From Bacteroidota bacterium (GTDB lineage Bacteria > Bacteroidota > Bacteroidia > Bacteroidales > Lentimicrobiaceae), in contig WSXU01000012.1 of the NCBI GenBank assembly GCA_009773455.1, forward strand, positions 46,140 through 110,139: a stretch of DNA of 64,000 bases. The letters run 5' to 3'. Both the position numbers and the translations under genes were made by a program. Under the pieces are notes generated by a model. The model did not search any database. It had not been told where the DNA came from and saw only the letters and a program-made list of their open reading frames with translations. Positions 22,261-31,859 of this stretch are shown piece by piece (within the stretch, counting starts at the first letter, position 1; the number at the start of each line of letters is the position of its first letter).

Positions 22261-22282
22261 CTTCAAACACCAATTGGTTCCT

Positions 22283-23260
22283 TTATCGTCGGTAAGCATT
22301 CATATAATCATTCAGCTCCTCAATGCTTGATTCAAATGTAAATGCATCGTTGAGCCTGTAATAATTGCCTATGTCATAGGTATAACCGTAGGCATATTTC
22401 GCAAGTTCAAGTCGGGTGTCTTCAAAAGAGAAGAGCAGCATGATTTCCTTTACCTGGTCGCTGAGCAGACAATTGGAAGCAATCACCTGTTTGGCAATGG
22501 TGAGGCGGGTGTCGTCGAATGATTTGCTGGCAATGGATTGTTTAACTCCCTGGAAATCGCCCGGATGCATGGGATAGGGACATCCGACCGGACCGTTGTA
22601 ACCTGGCATAACGTAAGTTTCCTGTACAGGTTGAGGTACATTCTGCTGATATCCGCCTGTGGTTGTGGTGGTAGAATAAGATGTGGTGGTCTGGGTTGTG
22701 GTGACCTGGGTGCCACTGGTTACACCGCCACCATTGACATTCATATTGATATTGACACCCAGTTCAGGATCATTTACATTGATTCCCATTGAAACCGTTC
22801 CCTGCTGTGGTTCTCCATAGGTTTCGGTAACTGTGGTTGTGGTCTGGGTAACTGTTGCCGGAGCCGGAGCCTGTGTGGTGTATACAACCACCTGCTGCCC
22901 CTGTGCAGGAGGTAAGGCCTGCGCAATGGGAACTTCATTCATCCACCGGACTACATACTCATTTTTATTATTTTTTTTGATAACGAAGGTTGTCTCGTTT
23001 CCCTGACCAAACATCAGGTTTTTATCAATAACACCAAGGGCTGCATCTTCAAAAATAATTTTAAGTTTGTAACTGGGTGCAATCAGATCGGTCACCTTTA
23101 CATTGGTTTCCGGTGACGGATTCTGCCTGATGCCATTCAGAATTACAGTGAATCGTTCGCCCTGCTCGGTGAAAAAAACAAGATTGGATTTTACCTGGGC
23201 GAAACTTACCGATTGCAACAGGGCAATCAATAACAACAGTAAGGGTAGCTTTTTCTTCAT
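22283..23260 (-). CDS. Secreted DUF4476 protein
   Basis: A 325-residue exported protein if started at 23260, where MKKKLPLLLLLIALLQSVSF is an evident signal peptide. An upstream in-frame ATG at 23362 would bury it. An N-terminal beta domain (about 20-110) is followed by a low-complexity linker rich in Thr, Gln, Pro and Val (about 125-235). The C-terminal 95 residues form the helical DUF4476 domain, with repeated (S/F)(F/E)DTRL and AKQVIASNCLLSDQVKEIM. The linker suggests a surface or periplasmic spacer. Function unknown. It has its own terminator. Confidence 0.82.
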   Translation of the reverse strand: MKKKLPLLLLLIALLQSVSFAQVKSNLVFFTEQGERFTVILNGIRQNPSPETNVKVTDLIAPSYKLKIIFEDAALGVIDKNLMFGQGNETTFVIKKNNKNEYVVRWMNEVPIAQALPPAQGQQVVVYTTQAPAPATVTQTTTTVTETYGEPQQGTVSMGINVNDPELGVNINMNVNGGGVTSGTQVTTTQTTTSYSTTTTTGGYQQNVPQPVQETYVMPGYNGPVGCPYPMHPGDFQGVKQSIASKSFDDTRLTIAKQVIASNCLLSDQVKEIMLLFSFEDTRLELAKYAYGYTYDIGNYYRLNDAFTFESSIEELNDYMNAYRR

Positions 23261-23492
23261 AATGATTAATGTTGCTTTAACTGGTGATTTTTTGTTGATC
23301 TGTTTTATAGCCGGACTTTGCTGTTTCTGAAGTCCGATCGTATTCTGAGCAGAAGCAGGCATTACTCCCGGGAAGTTCGCCTGGCAACTGTCCTTTTTCC
23401 GGATTCAAATATAATGCCATCGTGAAACACTGTTGATGTCATGCATTAATTTGGAAACATTCTTAATGGAATGGAGGCTGCCGATAGGATCA

Positions 23493-24197
23493 TTAATTAT
23501 TAAAATCCACTTTTTCGATCCGGTTCATAGCCCGAATAATACGTTGCTGTTTCCGCTGAATGTAAGAGGTGGGCGCTGCCGGGCTCCAGCGGCGGGGGTT
23601 TGGCAATACAGCTGCAATCAGGGCGGCTTCACCCTTTGTGAGGCTGGATGCAGGTTTGCTGAAATAAAGCTGTGAAGCCATTTCAACCCCATAAATACCA
23701 TCTCCCATTTCTATCACATTCAGGTAAACCTCCATAATGCGGCGTTTCCCCCAGAAAATTTCAATCAATCCGGTAAAATAAACTTCCAGACCCTTACGTA
23801 ACCATGAACGGGAAGGCCAGAGAAAAACGTTTTTAGCGGTTTGCTGTGAAATGGTGCTGGCTCCCCGCAGCACCTTACTGCGTTTGTTTAATTCACGGGC
23901 TTTTTTAATCGCCTCAAAATCAATGCCGTAGTGATAAATAAAATTATTATCCTCTGAGGCAACCACTGCCTGGGCCATATTCGGGGAGATGTTTTTCAGC
24001 CTGACCCAGTCCTTGGCAAGTTTCATTTTCTCACCATGAACAGCATGTCCGCCGGCCCTGATCAGCATAAGCGGGGTCAGGGGCGGGGGTACAAAACGGT
24101 AAATAATGGTTACAGTAATTGTTGATATGAAAAAGAAAAATACAGCAAACCTCAACATTCTGAATGCCTTACGGATAAATGGCTTTTTTTCTGACAT
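23493..24197 (-). CDS. mtgA: Monofunctional peptidoglycan glycosyltransferase
   Basis: Polymerises lipid II into glycan strands at the inner membrane. The GT51 motifs are present: VVASEDNNFIYHYGID (motif 1, catalytic Glu), RGASTISQQTAKNVFLW (motif 2), RKGLEVYFTGLIE (motif 3) and RIMEVYLNVIEMGDGIYGVE (motifs 4-5). One hydrophobic anchor lies near residues 12-32. There is no penicillin-binding domain. I place the start at 24197 (MSEKKPF); an upstream start at 24302 would add 35 basic residues. Confidence 0.94.
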   Translation of the reverse strand: MSEKKPFIRKAFRMLRFAVFFFFISTITVTIIYRFVPPPLTPLMLIRAGGHAVHGEKMKLAKDWVRLKNISPNMAQAVVASEDNNFIYHYGIDFEAIKKARELNKRSKVLRGASTISQQTAKNVFLWPSRSWLRKGLEVYFTGLIEIFWGKRRIMEVYLNVIEMGDGIYGVEMASQLYFSKPASSLTKGEAALIAAVLPNPRRWSPAAPTSYIQRKQQRIIRAMNRIEKVDFNN

Positions 24198-24345
24198 GAG
24201 TTGTCCGGGCTGGGATTTTTCAGCTGCAAACCTAATAAAATTTCTTTTTATTCCTGTTTTTATCGCCTTTTGAAAGGCTTTTTTGTTCACCCGGTATCTC
24301 AAAAAATAATCCCTGATATTGTAATATATAATGGACTAATTTTTT

Positions 24346-24353
24346 TAAGTTTG
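24346..24353 (+). promoter_or_regulatory. Possible -7 element for the lysine-saccharopine operon
   Basis: TAAGTTTG matches the Bacteroidota -7 consensus 45 bases ahead of the first gene. A TTG at 24319 would be the -33 element, but the 24-base spacing is long. Confidence 0.4.
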
Positions 24354-24397
24354 CCCCCTCATCAGCAAGGCTGAACAACTCTCAAAACTTACATTCA

Positions 24398-25720
24398 ATG
24401 AGTAAATTTATCGGTATCCGGCACGAAGACAAATATGTGATGGAACGGCGTGCCCCGCTTACCCCCCGTCATGTTGAACGCCTTATTAAAGGTAAGCAAC
24501 TCGATATCGTGGTTCAGACCTCTGCCAAAAGGGTTTTTACGGATCAGGAATTTATTGATGCAGGTGCTACAATTGCCGATAATCTTGACAATTGCAGTGT
24601 AATACTCGGTGTGAAGGAAATGCCGCTTTCATTTTTTCAACCCGGTAAAACCTATGTATTTTTCTCCCATGTAATCAAAGGTCAGCCATACAATATGCCC
24701 ATGCTCCGTAAAATGATGGAGCAGGGATGCAACCTGATTGATTATGAGAAAATTGTTGATGAACAGGGGAAACGCCTGATTTTCTTCGGACGTTATGCCG
24801 GTCTGGCCGGGATGATCAATTCGCTGTGGTCGCTGGGGCTGAGGTTAAGGGAATATGGTTATGATACCCCATTCCTGAAGATTAAACAGGCCCACAAATA
24901 TGCCTCACTTGAAGAAGCCAGGCAAATCATATCCGAAGTAGGGCAGGAGATCGCTGAAAAAGGAATGCCAGAGGAATTAAGGCCATTCACAGTTGGATTT
25001 ACCGGTTACGGCAATGTATCACAGGGTGCCCAGGAAATTCTCGGGTTGCTTCCGGTGAAGGAAATTTCACCGGAGAAACTGATGAATCTGAAAAGAAGGA
25101 AATTGTTGCCCAATAATCTGATATATAAGATCGTTTTCAAGGAAGAACACCTCTCTGAACATAATGATGGCGTGGGTTTTGACCTTCAGGACTATTATAC
25201 GAACCCAGGAAATTACCACAGCATATTTGAGAAGTACATTCCTCATTTGTCGCTGCTGATGAACTGCATGTACTGGGATACCAGATACCCGAGGATCGTG
25301 ACGAAGGATTATCTCGAAAAGGCATTCAAAGCCGGAAGACCGAAGCTGACGGTGATTGGCGATGTTACCTGCGATCCAGACGGAAGCATTGAAATTACTC
25401 ACCATGGAACCGAAATTGAAGATCCTGTTTTTGTTTACAATCCTTTTACCGGGAATCCTTTAATGGGGCACAAGGGTGAAGGCATGATGGTGATGGCAGT
25501 AGACATCCTGCCAAGTGAACTGCCACGCGATTCGTCGGCCGGATTTGCCGATGCCCTGATTAACTTCATCAAACCCATCGCTGATTGTGATTTCAACGAA
25601 CCTTTCGAGGATCTGGATATCCCCCGTGCCATCAAAAAGGCACTGATCCTGCACAATGGTGAACTGACACCCGATTTCAGGTACCTGTCATCCTTCGTCG
25701 AAAACGTGCCGGTGGCCTGA
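24398..25720 (+). CDS. Lysine 2-oxoglutarate reductase (saccharopine-forming) subunit
   Basis: Predicted to condense lysine with 2-oxoglutarate to saccharopine using NADPH. The 440-residue sequence follows the N-terminal half of animal/plant LKR-SDH (AASS): IGIRHEDKYVMERRAPLTPR at the start, ILGVKEMP, YVFFSHVIKGQPYN, LIDYEKIVDEQGKRLIFFG and AGLAGMI, with a nucleotide-binding part TVGFTGYGNVSQGAQEIL (about 200-220). In eukaryotes this is fused to saccharopine dehydrogenase; here the dehydrogenase is the next gene, 48 bases downstream. The direction of flux (lysine breakdown) is inferred from the family. Confidence 0.88.
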   Translation: MSKFIGIRHEDKYVMERRAPLTPRHVERLIKGKQLDIVVQTSAKRVFTDQEFIDAGATIADNLDNCSVILGVKEMPLSFFQPGKTYVFFSHVIKGQPYNMPMLRKMMEQGCNLIDYEKIVDEQGKRLIFFGRYAGLAGMINSLWSLGLRLREYGYDTPFLKIKQAHKYASLEEARQIISEVGQEIAEKGMPEELRPFTVGFTGYGNVSQGAQEILGLLPVKEISPEKLMNLKRRKLLPNNLIYKIVFKEEHLSEHNDGVGFDLQDYYTNPGNYHSIFEKYIPHLSLLMNCMYWDTRYPRIVTKDYLEKAFKAGRPKLTVIGDVTCDPDGSIEITHHGTEIEDPVFVYNPFTGNPLMGHKGEGMMVMAVDILPSELPRDSSAGFADALINFIKPIADCDFNEPFEDLDIPRAIKKALILHNGELTPDFRYLSSFVENVPVA

Positions 25721-25768
25721 AAAAACAACGAACACTGCTTCCCAGAACAAAAAAACTGATTCCGTATT

Positions 25769-27106
25769 ATGAAAAAGATTCTGATCCTCGGAGCCGGCCT
25801 GGTTGCAAGGCCCATTGTAAAACATCTGCTTGCCAGCGGTTACAGGCTGACTGTCGCCGATATTGTGCAGTCAAAAGCCGCTGAACTTACTGGCAGCCAT
25901 CCACATTCTGAAGCCGTAGCCCTGAATGTCGAGGATGAAGCTGCACTGGGAAATCTTATAGCAGGGCATGATCTGACAGTTAGTCTGTTACCCTATGTTT
26001 TTCACGTTCAGGTTGCAAAGCATTGCATCCGTTATCGCAAGAATATGGTTACTACCTCCTATGTAAAGCCAGAGATGGAAGCGCTGGATGCTATGGCTAA
26101 GGAGGCTGGTATCATAATCCTGAATGAAATGGGGCTCGATCCCGGCATTGACCATATGTCGGCCATGCGTATCATCGATCATGTGCATCATCAGAACGGA
26201 AAAGTGCTGGAATTTTATAGTATCTGCGGCGCTTTACCGGCTCCCGAAGCAGTTGACAATCCCTTTAAATATAAATTCTCCTGGAGCCCAAAGGGTGTGG
26301 TAATGGCAGGAAACAACGATGCCCGCTACCTGAAGAATGGTTCGGAGGTGTTTGTTCCGACGGCGGAACTGTTCAGGCATCCTGCATCGGTTGAATTCAA
26401 AGGGGTGGGTAAGCTCGACATCTACCCGAACCGTGATTCAATCTCTTATATTGATATTTATGGTATACCGGAAGTTCAGACCATGATGCGCGGCACTTTC
26501 AGGTATCCCGGCTGGTGTGAAACACTGGATGCCATCAAACAGCTGAACCTGATCTCATACGATAAATCTGATATGAGCGGGATGAGCTATGCTCAGCTTG
26601 TCATGCACCAGATCGGTGCTGACTCTACTGATCGCCTGAGGGACAAAGTCGCCGCTTATCTGGGCGTAGATGTAAAAGCTCATGCCCTTGATGCCCTGGA
26701 ATGGCTGGGTCTGTTCGAAAACAAACCGATGAACAGGGGTACAGATTCGCCTTACGAAGTTACCAGTGATCTGATGATCGCCAAAATGGAACTTGGCTTT
26801 GAAGAACGCGATATGGTTGCCATGCAGCATACCTTCCTGGCCGGGTATCCCGATGGCCGGAAGGAGATTATCCGTTCGCGGATGCTCGATTTCGGTTCGC
26901 CGTCGACCGATACTTCCATTGCCCGCACGGTTGCTTTGCCGGCGGCTATCGGTGTAGAAATGATCATGAAAGGGGAAATTACGGTGAAAGGAGTCTTCAG
27001 ACCGGTGATCCCCGAGATTTATAATCCTGTCCTGGATGCCCTGGAGAAACTTGATATCCGGATGGTAGAAGAATACGGGCTTCCGCTGAGCGAAAATATC
27101 GCCTGA
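25769..27106 (+). CDS. Saccharopine dehydrogenase (glutamate-forming)
   Basis: Predicted to split saccharopine into glutamate and 2-aminoadipate semialdehyde with NAD(P). The 445-residue protein begins with a Rossmann fold KKILILGAGLVARPIVKHLL, then DLTVSLLPYVFH and the family motif NEMGLDPGIDHMSAMRIID (about 115-133). FSWSPKGVVMAGNNDARYL matches the substrate region of the C-terminal part of LKR-SDH. It directly follows the LKR gene in the same direction, forming a split version of the eukaryotic bifunctional enzyme. The semialdehyde dehydrogenase needed next is not in the window. Confidence 0.9.
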   Translation: MKKILILGAGLVARPIVKHLLASGYRLTVADIVQSKAAELTGSHPHSEAVALNVEDEAALGNLIAGHDLTVSLLPYVFHVQVAKHCIRYRKNMVTTSYVKPEMEALDAMAKEAGIIILNEMGLDPGIDHMSAMRIIDHVHHQNGKVLEFYSICGALPAPEAVDNPFKYKFSWSPKGVVMAGNNDARYLKNGSEVFVPTAELFRHPASVEFKGVGKLDIYPNRDSISYIDIYGIPEVQTMMRGTFRYPGWCETLDAIKQLNLISYDKSDMSGMSYAQLVMHQIGADSTDRLRDKVAAYLGVDVKAHALDALEWLGLFENKPMNRGTDSPYEVTSDLMIAKMELGFEERDMVAMQHTFLAGYPDGRKEIIRSRMLDFGSPSTDTSIARTVALPAAIGVEMIMKGEITVKGVFRPVIPEIYNPVLDALEKLDIRMVEEYGLPLSENIA

Positions 27107-27261
27107 CGATCAACATTCTTTAATATTTTTGCAGTCCGGCAGTAGTTTCCTTGTCAGGAGATACTGCCGGGTGTTTTTAAGGATAAGGCCGTCTTGTTTA
27201 TGGTTTGACTTTCCTTCAGAACATCTTTTACCCATGACCACTCAGTACTAGCGTTCACTTC

Positions 27262-27301
27262 TTACTTTATACTTTAGACTTTTTACTTTTTACTTTAAAC
27301 T
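27262..27301 (+). repeat. Short A+T-rich tandem repeat (ACTTT-type)
   Basis: About 40 bases built from repeated (T)TACTTTnnACTTT units of 7-9 bases, directly ahead of the TerB/J-domain gene. It may be slippage-prone simple sequence; no function is evident. Confidence 0.6.
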
Positions 27302-27308
27302 TGACCTT

Positions 27309-28040
27309 ATGGCTTTTACCAAATTCGGCAAATGGATAGGCGGGGGGCTCGGTTGGGCACTCGGAGGTCCCATCGGAGGGATTCTCGGTTTTGTGTTCGG
27401 TTCGATGTTCGACAGCATGCAGAGTGGCGAATATGAAAAAAAGGGATTTACACCCACACAGGAAGGAGACTTCAAGGTCAGTCTGCTGGTGATGATGGCC
27501 GCCATTATGAAAGCTGACGGAAAAATCCTCAAATCAGAGCTGAGCTATGTAAAACAGTTTTTAGTGAGACAATTCGGTGATCAGGAAGCGGAACGTTTAT
27601 TGTTGCTGTTGCGTGAGATCCTCCGGCAGGAGCTGAATGTAGATGAAATCTGCGAGCAGATTCAGGAGTATATGGAGTATCCTTCCCGCCTTCAGCTCGT
27701 ACATTTCCTTTTTGGTGTGGCATCTGCCGATGGTGAGGCCCATGCTGCTGAAGCTGAGGTGTTGCACCGTATGTGTCAGCATATGGGGATCAGGCAGAGC
27801 GATTTTGAGTCAATCAAGGCCATGTTTATCAGGGATACAGGTAGTGCATACCGTATTCTTGAGATTTCTCCCGACGTAACCGATGAGGAAGTAAAGAAGG
27901 CTTACAGGAAGATGGCGCTTAAGTATCACCCCGATAAAGTAGCCCATCTCGGTGACGAAGTTCAGCATGCAGCCAAAGAGAAGTTTCAGCAGCTCAATGC
28001 AGCCTATAATGAAATCAAACAGCAAAGGGGATTTAACTGA
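27309..28040 (+). CDS. TerB/DjlA-like co-chaperone with C-terminal J domain
   Basis: A 243-residue protein. A glycine-rich hydrophobic N-terminus ([20 protein letters not shown], about 11-30) probably inserts in or touches the membrane, as in DjlA. A helical TerB-like domain follows (about 55-170), with the repeated [10 protein letters not shown] and [10 protein letters not shown] metal-loop-like motifs. The J domain is C-terminal ([20 protein letters not shown], then KYHPDKV with the HPD triad), so it should stimulate a DnaK. The architecture equals E. coli DjlA with a Gly-rich anchor. The 3' end overlaps the following YkgJ gene by 32 bases. Confidence 0.88.
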   Translation: MAFTKFGKWIGGGLGWALGGPIGGILGFVFGSMFDSMQSGEYEKKGFTPTQEGDFKVSLLVMMAAIMKADGKILKSELSYVKQFLVRQFGDQEAERLLLLLREILRQELNVDEICEQIQEYMEYPSRLQLVHFLFGVASADGEAHAAEAEVLHRMCQHMGIRQSDFESIKAMFIRDTGSAYRILEISPDVTDEEVKKAYRKMALKYHPDKVAHLGDEVQHAAKEKFQQLNAAYNEIKQQRGFN

Positions 28041-28539
28041 TCTGCTGATCTGCAGTGAGGATCTACCTCATCCGGGTGATTTAAAAGCATTGTTCAAAGC
28101 CAACCGGAGTTTTCTCGGCAAAACAGTTCAAATGCTCTCTAAGTTCAATCCACGCGAACTCGACAGGCTGGTTCACGACCTTCATGATCAGGCCTTCAGC
28201 CGGTATGACTGCCTCACCTGCGCCAACTGCTGCCGGAACATCAGCCCGGCCATCAGCCACAATGATGTGGAGCAATTGTCGAAGAAAATAAAAGTCAGAC
28301 CTTCAGAGATTGTTACCAGATACCTTAAAATGGATGAAGAGGGCGACTTTGTATTCACCTCGGCGCCATGTCCCTTTATTGATGGTGAGAATTATTGTTC
28401 AGTTTACTCCCATCGCCCCAAAGCATGCCGCGAATATCCTCATACCGACCGGAGCCGGTTTTACCAGTTGTTGAAACTTTCACTGAAGAATGCGGAAATA
28501 TGTCCGGTGGTTTATGCGATATTGATGAAGCTGGGGTGA
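28009..28539 (+). CDS. YkgJ-family Cys-cluster protein
   Basis: A 176-residue protein with the metal-site pattern CLTCANCC near residue 70, then [26 protein letters not shown], and a late Cys in EICPVV, all as in YkgJ/zinc- or iron-chelating domain proteins. I chose the ATG at 28009 (MKSNSKG); the frame opens earlier at 27952, but that would lie deeper inside the J-domain gene. The 32-base overlap suggests translational coupling with the co-chaperone. Function unknown. Confidence 0.83.
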   Translation: MKSNSKGDLTDLLICSEDLPHPGDLKALFKANRSFLGKTVQMLSKFNPRELDRLVHDLHDQAFSRYDCLTCANCCRNISPAISHNDVEQLSKKIKVRPSEIVTRYLKMDEEGDFVFTSAPCPFIDGENYCSVYSHRPKACREYPHTDRSRFYQLLKLSLKNAEICPVVYAILMKLG

Positions 28540-28807
28540 AAAATACTTAACACATCATTACATATAAATGAGTCTACCTTAACTGGAAGTTCCATATAGT
28601 TGATTCCTGATTTGTCCTGGATAGTAATCCGGTTGAGTGTTATTAAATTTATCGTGGGGGCAGAATTGTTAACCAATTCTATGATACTTCAATGAATCTC
28701 TGTAAAACATTTTTAATATTACACAGTGAACCACCGGAAAAGCGCTGAGGGCCATTGAGATAACAATCAAGGGTTGGCTTTACTCAAAGTTTTCCTGGAT
28801 GAATCAA

Positions 28808-29689
28808 TCATTTAAGGAACCTGACAATCGTTCCCAGTGGAAGTTTTTTCTCAAAGTTATCGTTCAGAAACAACTCTCCAGATTCAAGTGAATCATTGTT
28901 TCCAAAAGCTGATCTGACCAGGTTTTCCCCGATGAGGGAAGAGAAGCCCATGGAATAGAGGCTGAGGATAAAAAAGTGCTCCTTTTCATCAACCAGTTCG
29001 CTGCAAACCTTGATCATTTCATTGATGTTTTCCTCAAGCACCCATTTTTCACCATCCGCCCCCCGGCCATAAGCAGGCGGGTCGAGGATAATACCCTGAT
29101 ATTTAGTTCCCCTGCGGGCTTCACGTTTTACAAACTTAAGGGCATCTTCAACAATCCAGCGGATGCCGTCGAGGCTGCTGATTTCCATATTTTCGCGTGC
29201 CCAGGTAATCACAGGTTTTACCGAATCCACATGAACAACTTCTGCCCCGGCAGCGCAGGCTGCCAGGGAAGCTCCTCCGGTATAAGCGAAAAGGTTGAGT
29301 ACTTTAGGCCTGGTGGTTTGCATCTCTTTTACCCTGTCAAAGATAAAATCCCAGTTGTTGCCCTGTTCAGGGAAAACACCGATGTGCCTGAAACTGGTAA
29401 GTCCCAGCCTCATTTTCAGATGCATCCCTTTAAAATCGTAGCCGATCTGCCATTGTTCATGGCAGCCCTTGTTCAATATCCATTTACCTTTCTCAGGATC
29501 GTTTTTTTCCTTGCGGAAAATAGCCTGTGACCTTTTCAACCACTCTGACTCTGGTAGTGATTTATCCCAGACTGCCTGGGGTTCGGGACGGGTGAGAACC
29601 TGATTGCCGAACCGCTCCAGTTTTTCAAAGTTTCCGGAGTCAATCAGTTCATAATCTTTCCAGTGGGAGGGGGTCAGCAGTTTGATCAT
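28808..29689 (-). CDS. Class I SAM-dependent RNA methyltransferase (RlmI/RlmK-like)
   Basis: A 293-residue predicted 23S rRNA cytosine- or guanine-type methyltransferase. The SAM-binding segment is VLNLFAYTGGASLAACAAGA (about 137-155), then VVHVDSVKPVITWARENMEI, and the catalytic/substrate motif is ILDPPAYGRGADGEKW (about 203-218). It aligns with the catalytic half of RlmI/RlmK-type enzymes but lacks the N-terminal PUA domain. The substrate base is not predictable. Divergent from the SpoU gene. Confidence 0.85.
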   Translation of the reverse strand: MIKLLTPSHWKDYELIDSGNFEKLERFGNQVLTRPEPQAVWDKSLPESEWLKRSQAIFRKEKNDPEKGKWILNKGCHEQWQIGYDFKGMHLKMRLGLTSFRHIGVFPEQGNNWDFIFDRVKEMQTTRPKVLNLFAYTGGASLAACAAGAEVVHVDSVKPVITWARENMEISSLDGIRWIVEDALKFVKREARRGTKYQGIILDPPAYGRGADGEKWVLEENINEMIKVCSELVDEKEHFFILSLYSMGFSSLIGENLVRSAFGNNDSLESGELFLNDNFEKKLPLGTIVRFLK

Positions 29690-29728
29690 ATCTCAGGAGT
29701 TACCGGTTACAAAGATGCGAAATTTCTC

Positions 29729-29736
29729 TAATTTTG
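29729..29736 (+). promoter_or_regulatory. Possible -7 element for the SpoU methyltransferase gene
   Basis: TAATTTTG matches TAnnTTTG 31 bases ahead of the ATG at 29767. It overlaps an alternative TTG start at 29734, which argues against that start. No clear -33 partner. Confidence 0.45.
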
Positions 29737-29766
29737 CTTTTATCCCAGCAACCAATCATTCGTTCC

Positions 29767-30555
29767 ATGTCTGAACCGATCAGCAGTACCCAGAACCCAC
29801 GCATTAAAAATCTTGTCCTGCTTCAGCAGAAATCGCGTGAACGCCGCAAACAGAACAGGATAGTGGTGGAAGGTCTGCGTGAAACGGGTATTGCCGCTTC
29901 AAACGGATTCAGAATTACAGAATTGTTTGTATGTCCTGATCTGGCAGACGAAATTGTTTACAAGTCTATTTCGGGTGATGCACCGGTTACCCTTGTCAGC
30001 AGGTCGGTATTTGAGAAACTTGCTTACCGTGAGGGTTCTGATGGTTGTATTGCACTGCTGGAACCAAGCTGGCTGCGGATTACAGATGTAAAACTCAGGC
30101 CTGACCCTTTGGTCATTGTGCTGGAAGCCGTCGAAAAACCCGGCAACCTGGGTGCCATCCTGCGCACTGCAGATGCCGTAAATGCCGATGCAGTGGTTGT
30201 TTGTGATCCTTTGACCGATATTTATAATCCGAATGTAATACGATCGGGCATTGGCTGTGTGTTTTCGCGACAGGTGGCAGCCTGTTCCACAGAAGAAGCA
30301 CAGCAATGGCTGAAGAAGAATGGCATCAGGAGCTATGCCGCTGAACTCAAGGCTTCGTCACACTATTGTTCACACGATTATACAGGCCCGACTGCCTTTG
30401 TTATGGGCACAGAAGCCGATGGACTGACCGGTAAATGGATCGATTTCTGCGACGAAAGGATCATTATCCCCATGCTCGGAAGTATTGATTCACTGAATGT
30501 TTCGGTTTCAACCGCAGTGTTGGTATTTGAAGCAATGCGACAAAGGGGGTTTTAG
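29767..30555 (+). CDS. TrmH/SpoU-family RNA 2'-O-methyltransferase
   Basis: A 262-residue SPOUT enzyme that methylates ribose 2'-OH of tRNA or rRNA. An N-terminal substrate-binding part (SSTQNPRIKNLVLLQQKSRE, then RRKQNRIVVEG) precedes the knot: VLEAVEKPGNLGAILRTADA (motif 1, N and R), VMGTEADGLTGKW (motif 2) and IPMLGSIDSLNVSVSTAVLV (motif 3). The N-terminal KNLVLLQQKSRERRKQNRIV segment resembles RlmB/TsnR-like members. The target cannot be told from sequence. Confidence 0.92.
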   Translation: MSEPISSTQNPRIKNLVLLQQKSRERRKQNRIVVEGLRETGIAASNGFRITELFVCPDLADEIVYKSISGDAPVTLVSRSVFEKLAYREGSDGCIALLEPSWLRITDVKLRPDPLVIVLEAVEKPGNLGAILRTADAVNADAVVVCDPLTDIYNPNVIRSGIGCVFSRQVAACSTEEAQQWLKKNGIRSYAAELKASSHYCSHDYTGPTAFVMGTEADGLTGKWIDFCDERIIIPMLGSIDSLNVSVSTAVLVFEAMRQRGF

Positions 30556-30626
30556 CCCTGTTCCCTTACCCCTGATCTCCCATTTTCCGTATCTCCAACC
30601 TGTAGATTCTTCCCTTTTTCATCTGC

Positions 30627-31859
30627 TCAGAAGCCATAAACCACCCCAAGTCCGATCCTGATATTGCCGGTTTCTTCGCTGCCGGTTACCCTGAAATTGG
30701 CGTCATTTCTGCCATAGGCTGCGGCAGTATATTCCACTTCCGCGATCAGGCTGAACTTTCCGTTTACATATGTAATCATGGGTGCAATTCTGTAAACATA
30801 ATCGATATCGGCATCGCGGGCGTAAACAGGACCTTTGATTTTCTCAGTGGATCCGCAGTTTTTCGTGAATCCCAGAAACATTGAGGGTTGCCATTTTCCG
30901 AATGTCAATGCAGCATTCAGCCAGGCAAAATGATAATTCAGCGGACTGTATTCCCTTTGGTTGGTGAGGCTGTCGGTAAAAGAAACACCGAAACCACCCA
31001 TCATCAGATGGTCGTTTAATGCCTGCCCGTAAGTGTACTGCCCTTTGATGGAAAAGTTCCCTGTATTATAATTAATAAATCCGGACCAGGACAGACAGTT
31101 CAGGCTTTCATCAGCAACATACAGACTGTCGGTAGAGATTCTTGGCGTGAGCATTTTGTAGTCTGCCGCAAGGCCTGCAAACAACTTCTCATTCTTGTAT
31201 TGGACCTGTCCGTGCAGATTAGGTACAACGCTGTTACGGATGTAAATCGAGCTGTTTTCTTTCGGTCCATTGTTTACATAATCGCGTTGTGACGACGCTG
31301 CCAGCACAAGATTAAACTTACCTGCTTTCCTGTCCAGCCTGATCTGTGGCTGGCGGCTGAAGGCGTGAAACGGAGCGCCGGTATTAAGCGAAAGTACATT
31401 GGGAATCATTTCTGGCAGGTCGATGGGATGCCAGTATTGTCCGATTAATAGCCTGGTTTTGGTCCATTGGAGTGAAATGTAGGCATGACGCAGACGGAGA
31501 CTGTTGTTTTCACTGTTTGAAGCACCGGTGAAATCGCTTTCGATCAAAGCCATAACCCTGGCGCCGAGAACATCCGGTCCAGTAGCCCTGGCAGTAAGCC
31601 GTGTAGTCATGGCATACTGGTTGAACGTAGGCCTGGCATTGATGTCTTCGCCATTAATATCGTACAGTGGTTTTTTAGGATAGAAAAGAAGAAATCCCTC
31701 CCTTGCCTCAACTACCTGGCGACTGTCGAAGATGGCGTCGGCCCGCACAAAACCACTCACGGAAAGCTTGTAATCTGATTTTTCTGGTTGGGCATTTGCC
31801 CTGGTTAAGGAAAAAAAGATCAGTGAAAGGACAAGGATCAGAAAATGTAAAACCCGCAT
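30627..31859 (-). CDS. Outer-membrane porin-like protein
   Basis: A 410-residue exported protein with a signal peptide cut near residue 23 (RANAQ). The mature chain shows alternating hydrophobic strands and ends in an aromatic residue (GLGVVYGF), the pattern of an outer-membrane beta-barrel. KLSVSGFVRADAIFDSRQVV at the start and LRLRHAYISLQWTKTRLLIG in the middle resemble DcaP/phosphate-porin-like barrels. The substrate is unknown. Single gene, converging with the SpoU gene. Confidence 0.75.
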   Translation of the reverse strand: MRVLHFLILVLSLIFFSLTRANAQPEKSDYKLSVSGFVRADAIFDSRQVVEAREGFLLFYPKKPLYDINGEDINARPTFNQYAMTTRLTARATGPDVLGARVMALIESDFTGASNSENNSLRLRHAYISLQWTKTRLLIGQYWHPIDLPEMIPNVLSLNTGAPFHAFSRQPQIRLDRKAGKFNLVLAASSQRDYVNNGPKENSSIYIRNSVVPNLHGQVQYKNEKLFAGLAADYKMLTPRISTDSLYVADESLNCLSWSGFINYNTGNFSIKGQYTYGQALNDHLMMGGFGVSFTDSLTNQREYSPLNYHFAWLNAALTFGKWQPSMFLGFTKNCGSTEKIKGPVYARDADIDYVYRIAPMITYVNGKFSLIAEVEYTAAAYGRNDANFRVTGSEETGNIRIGLGVVYGF

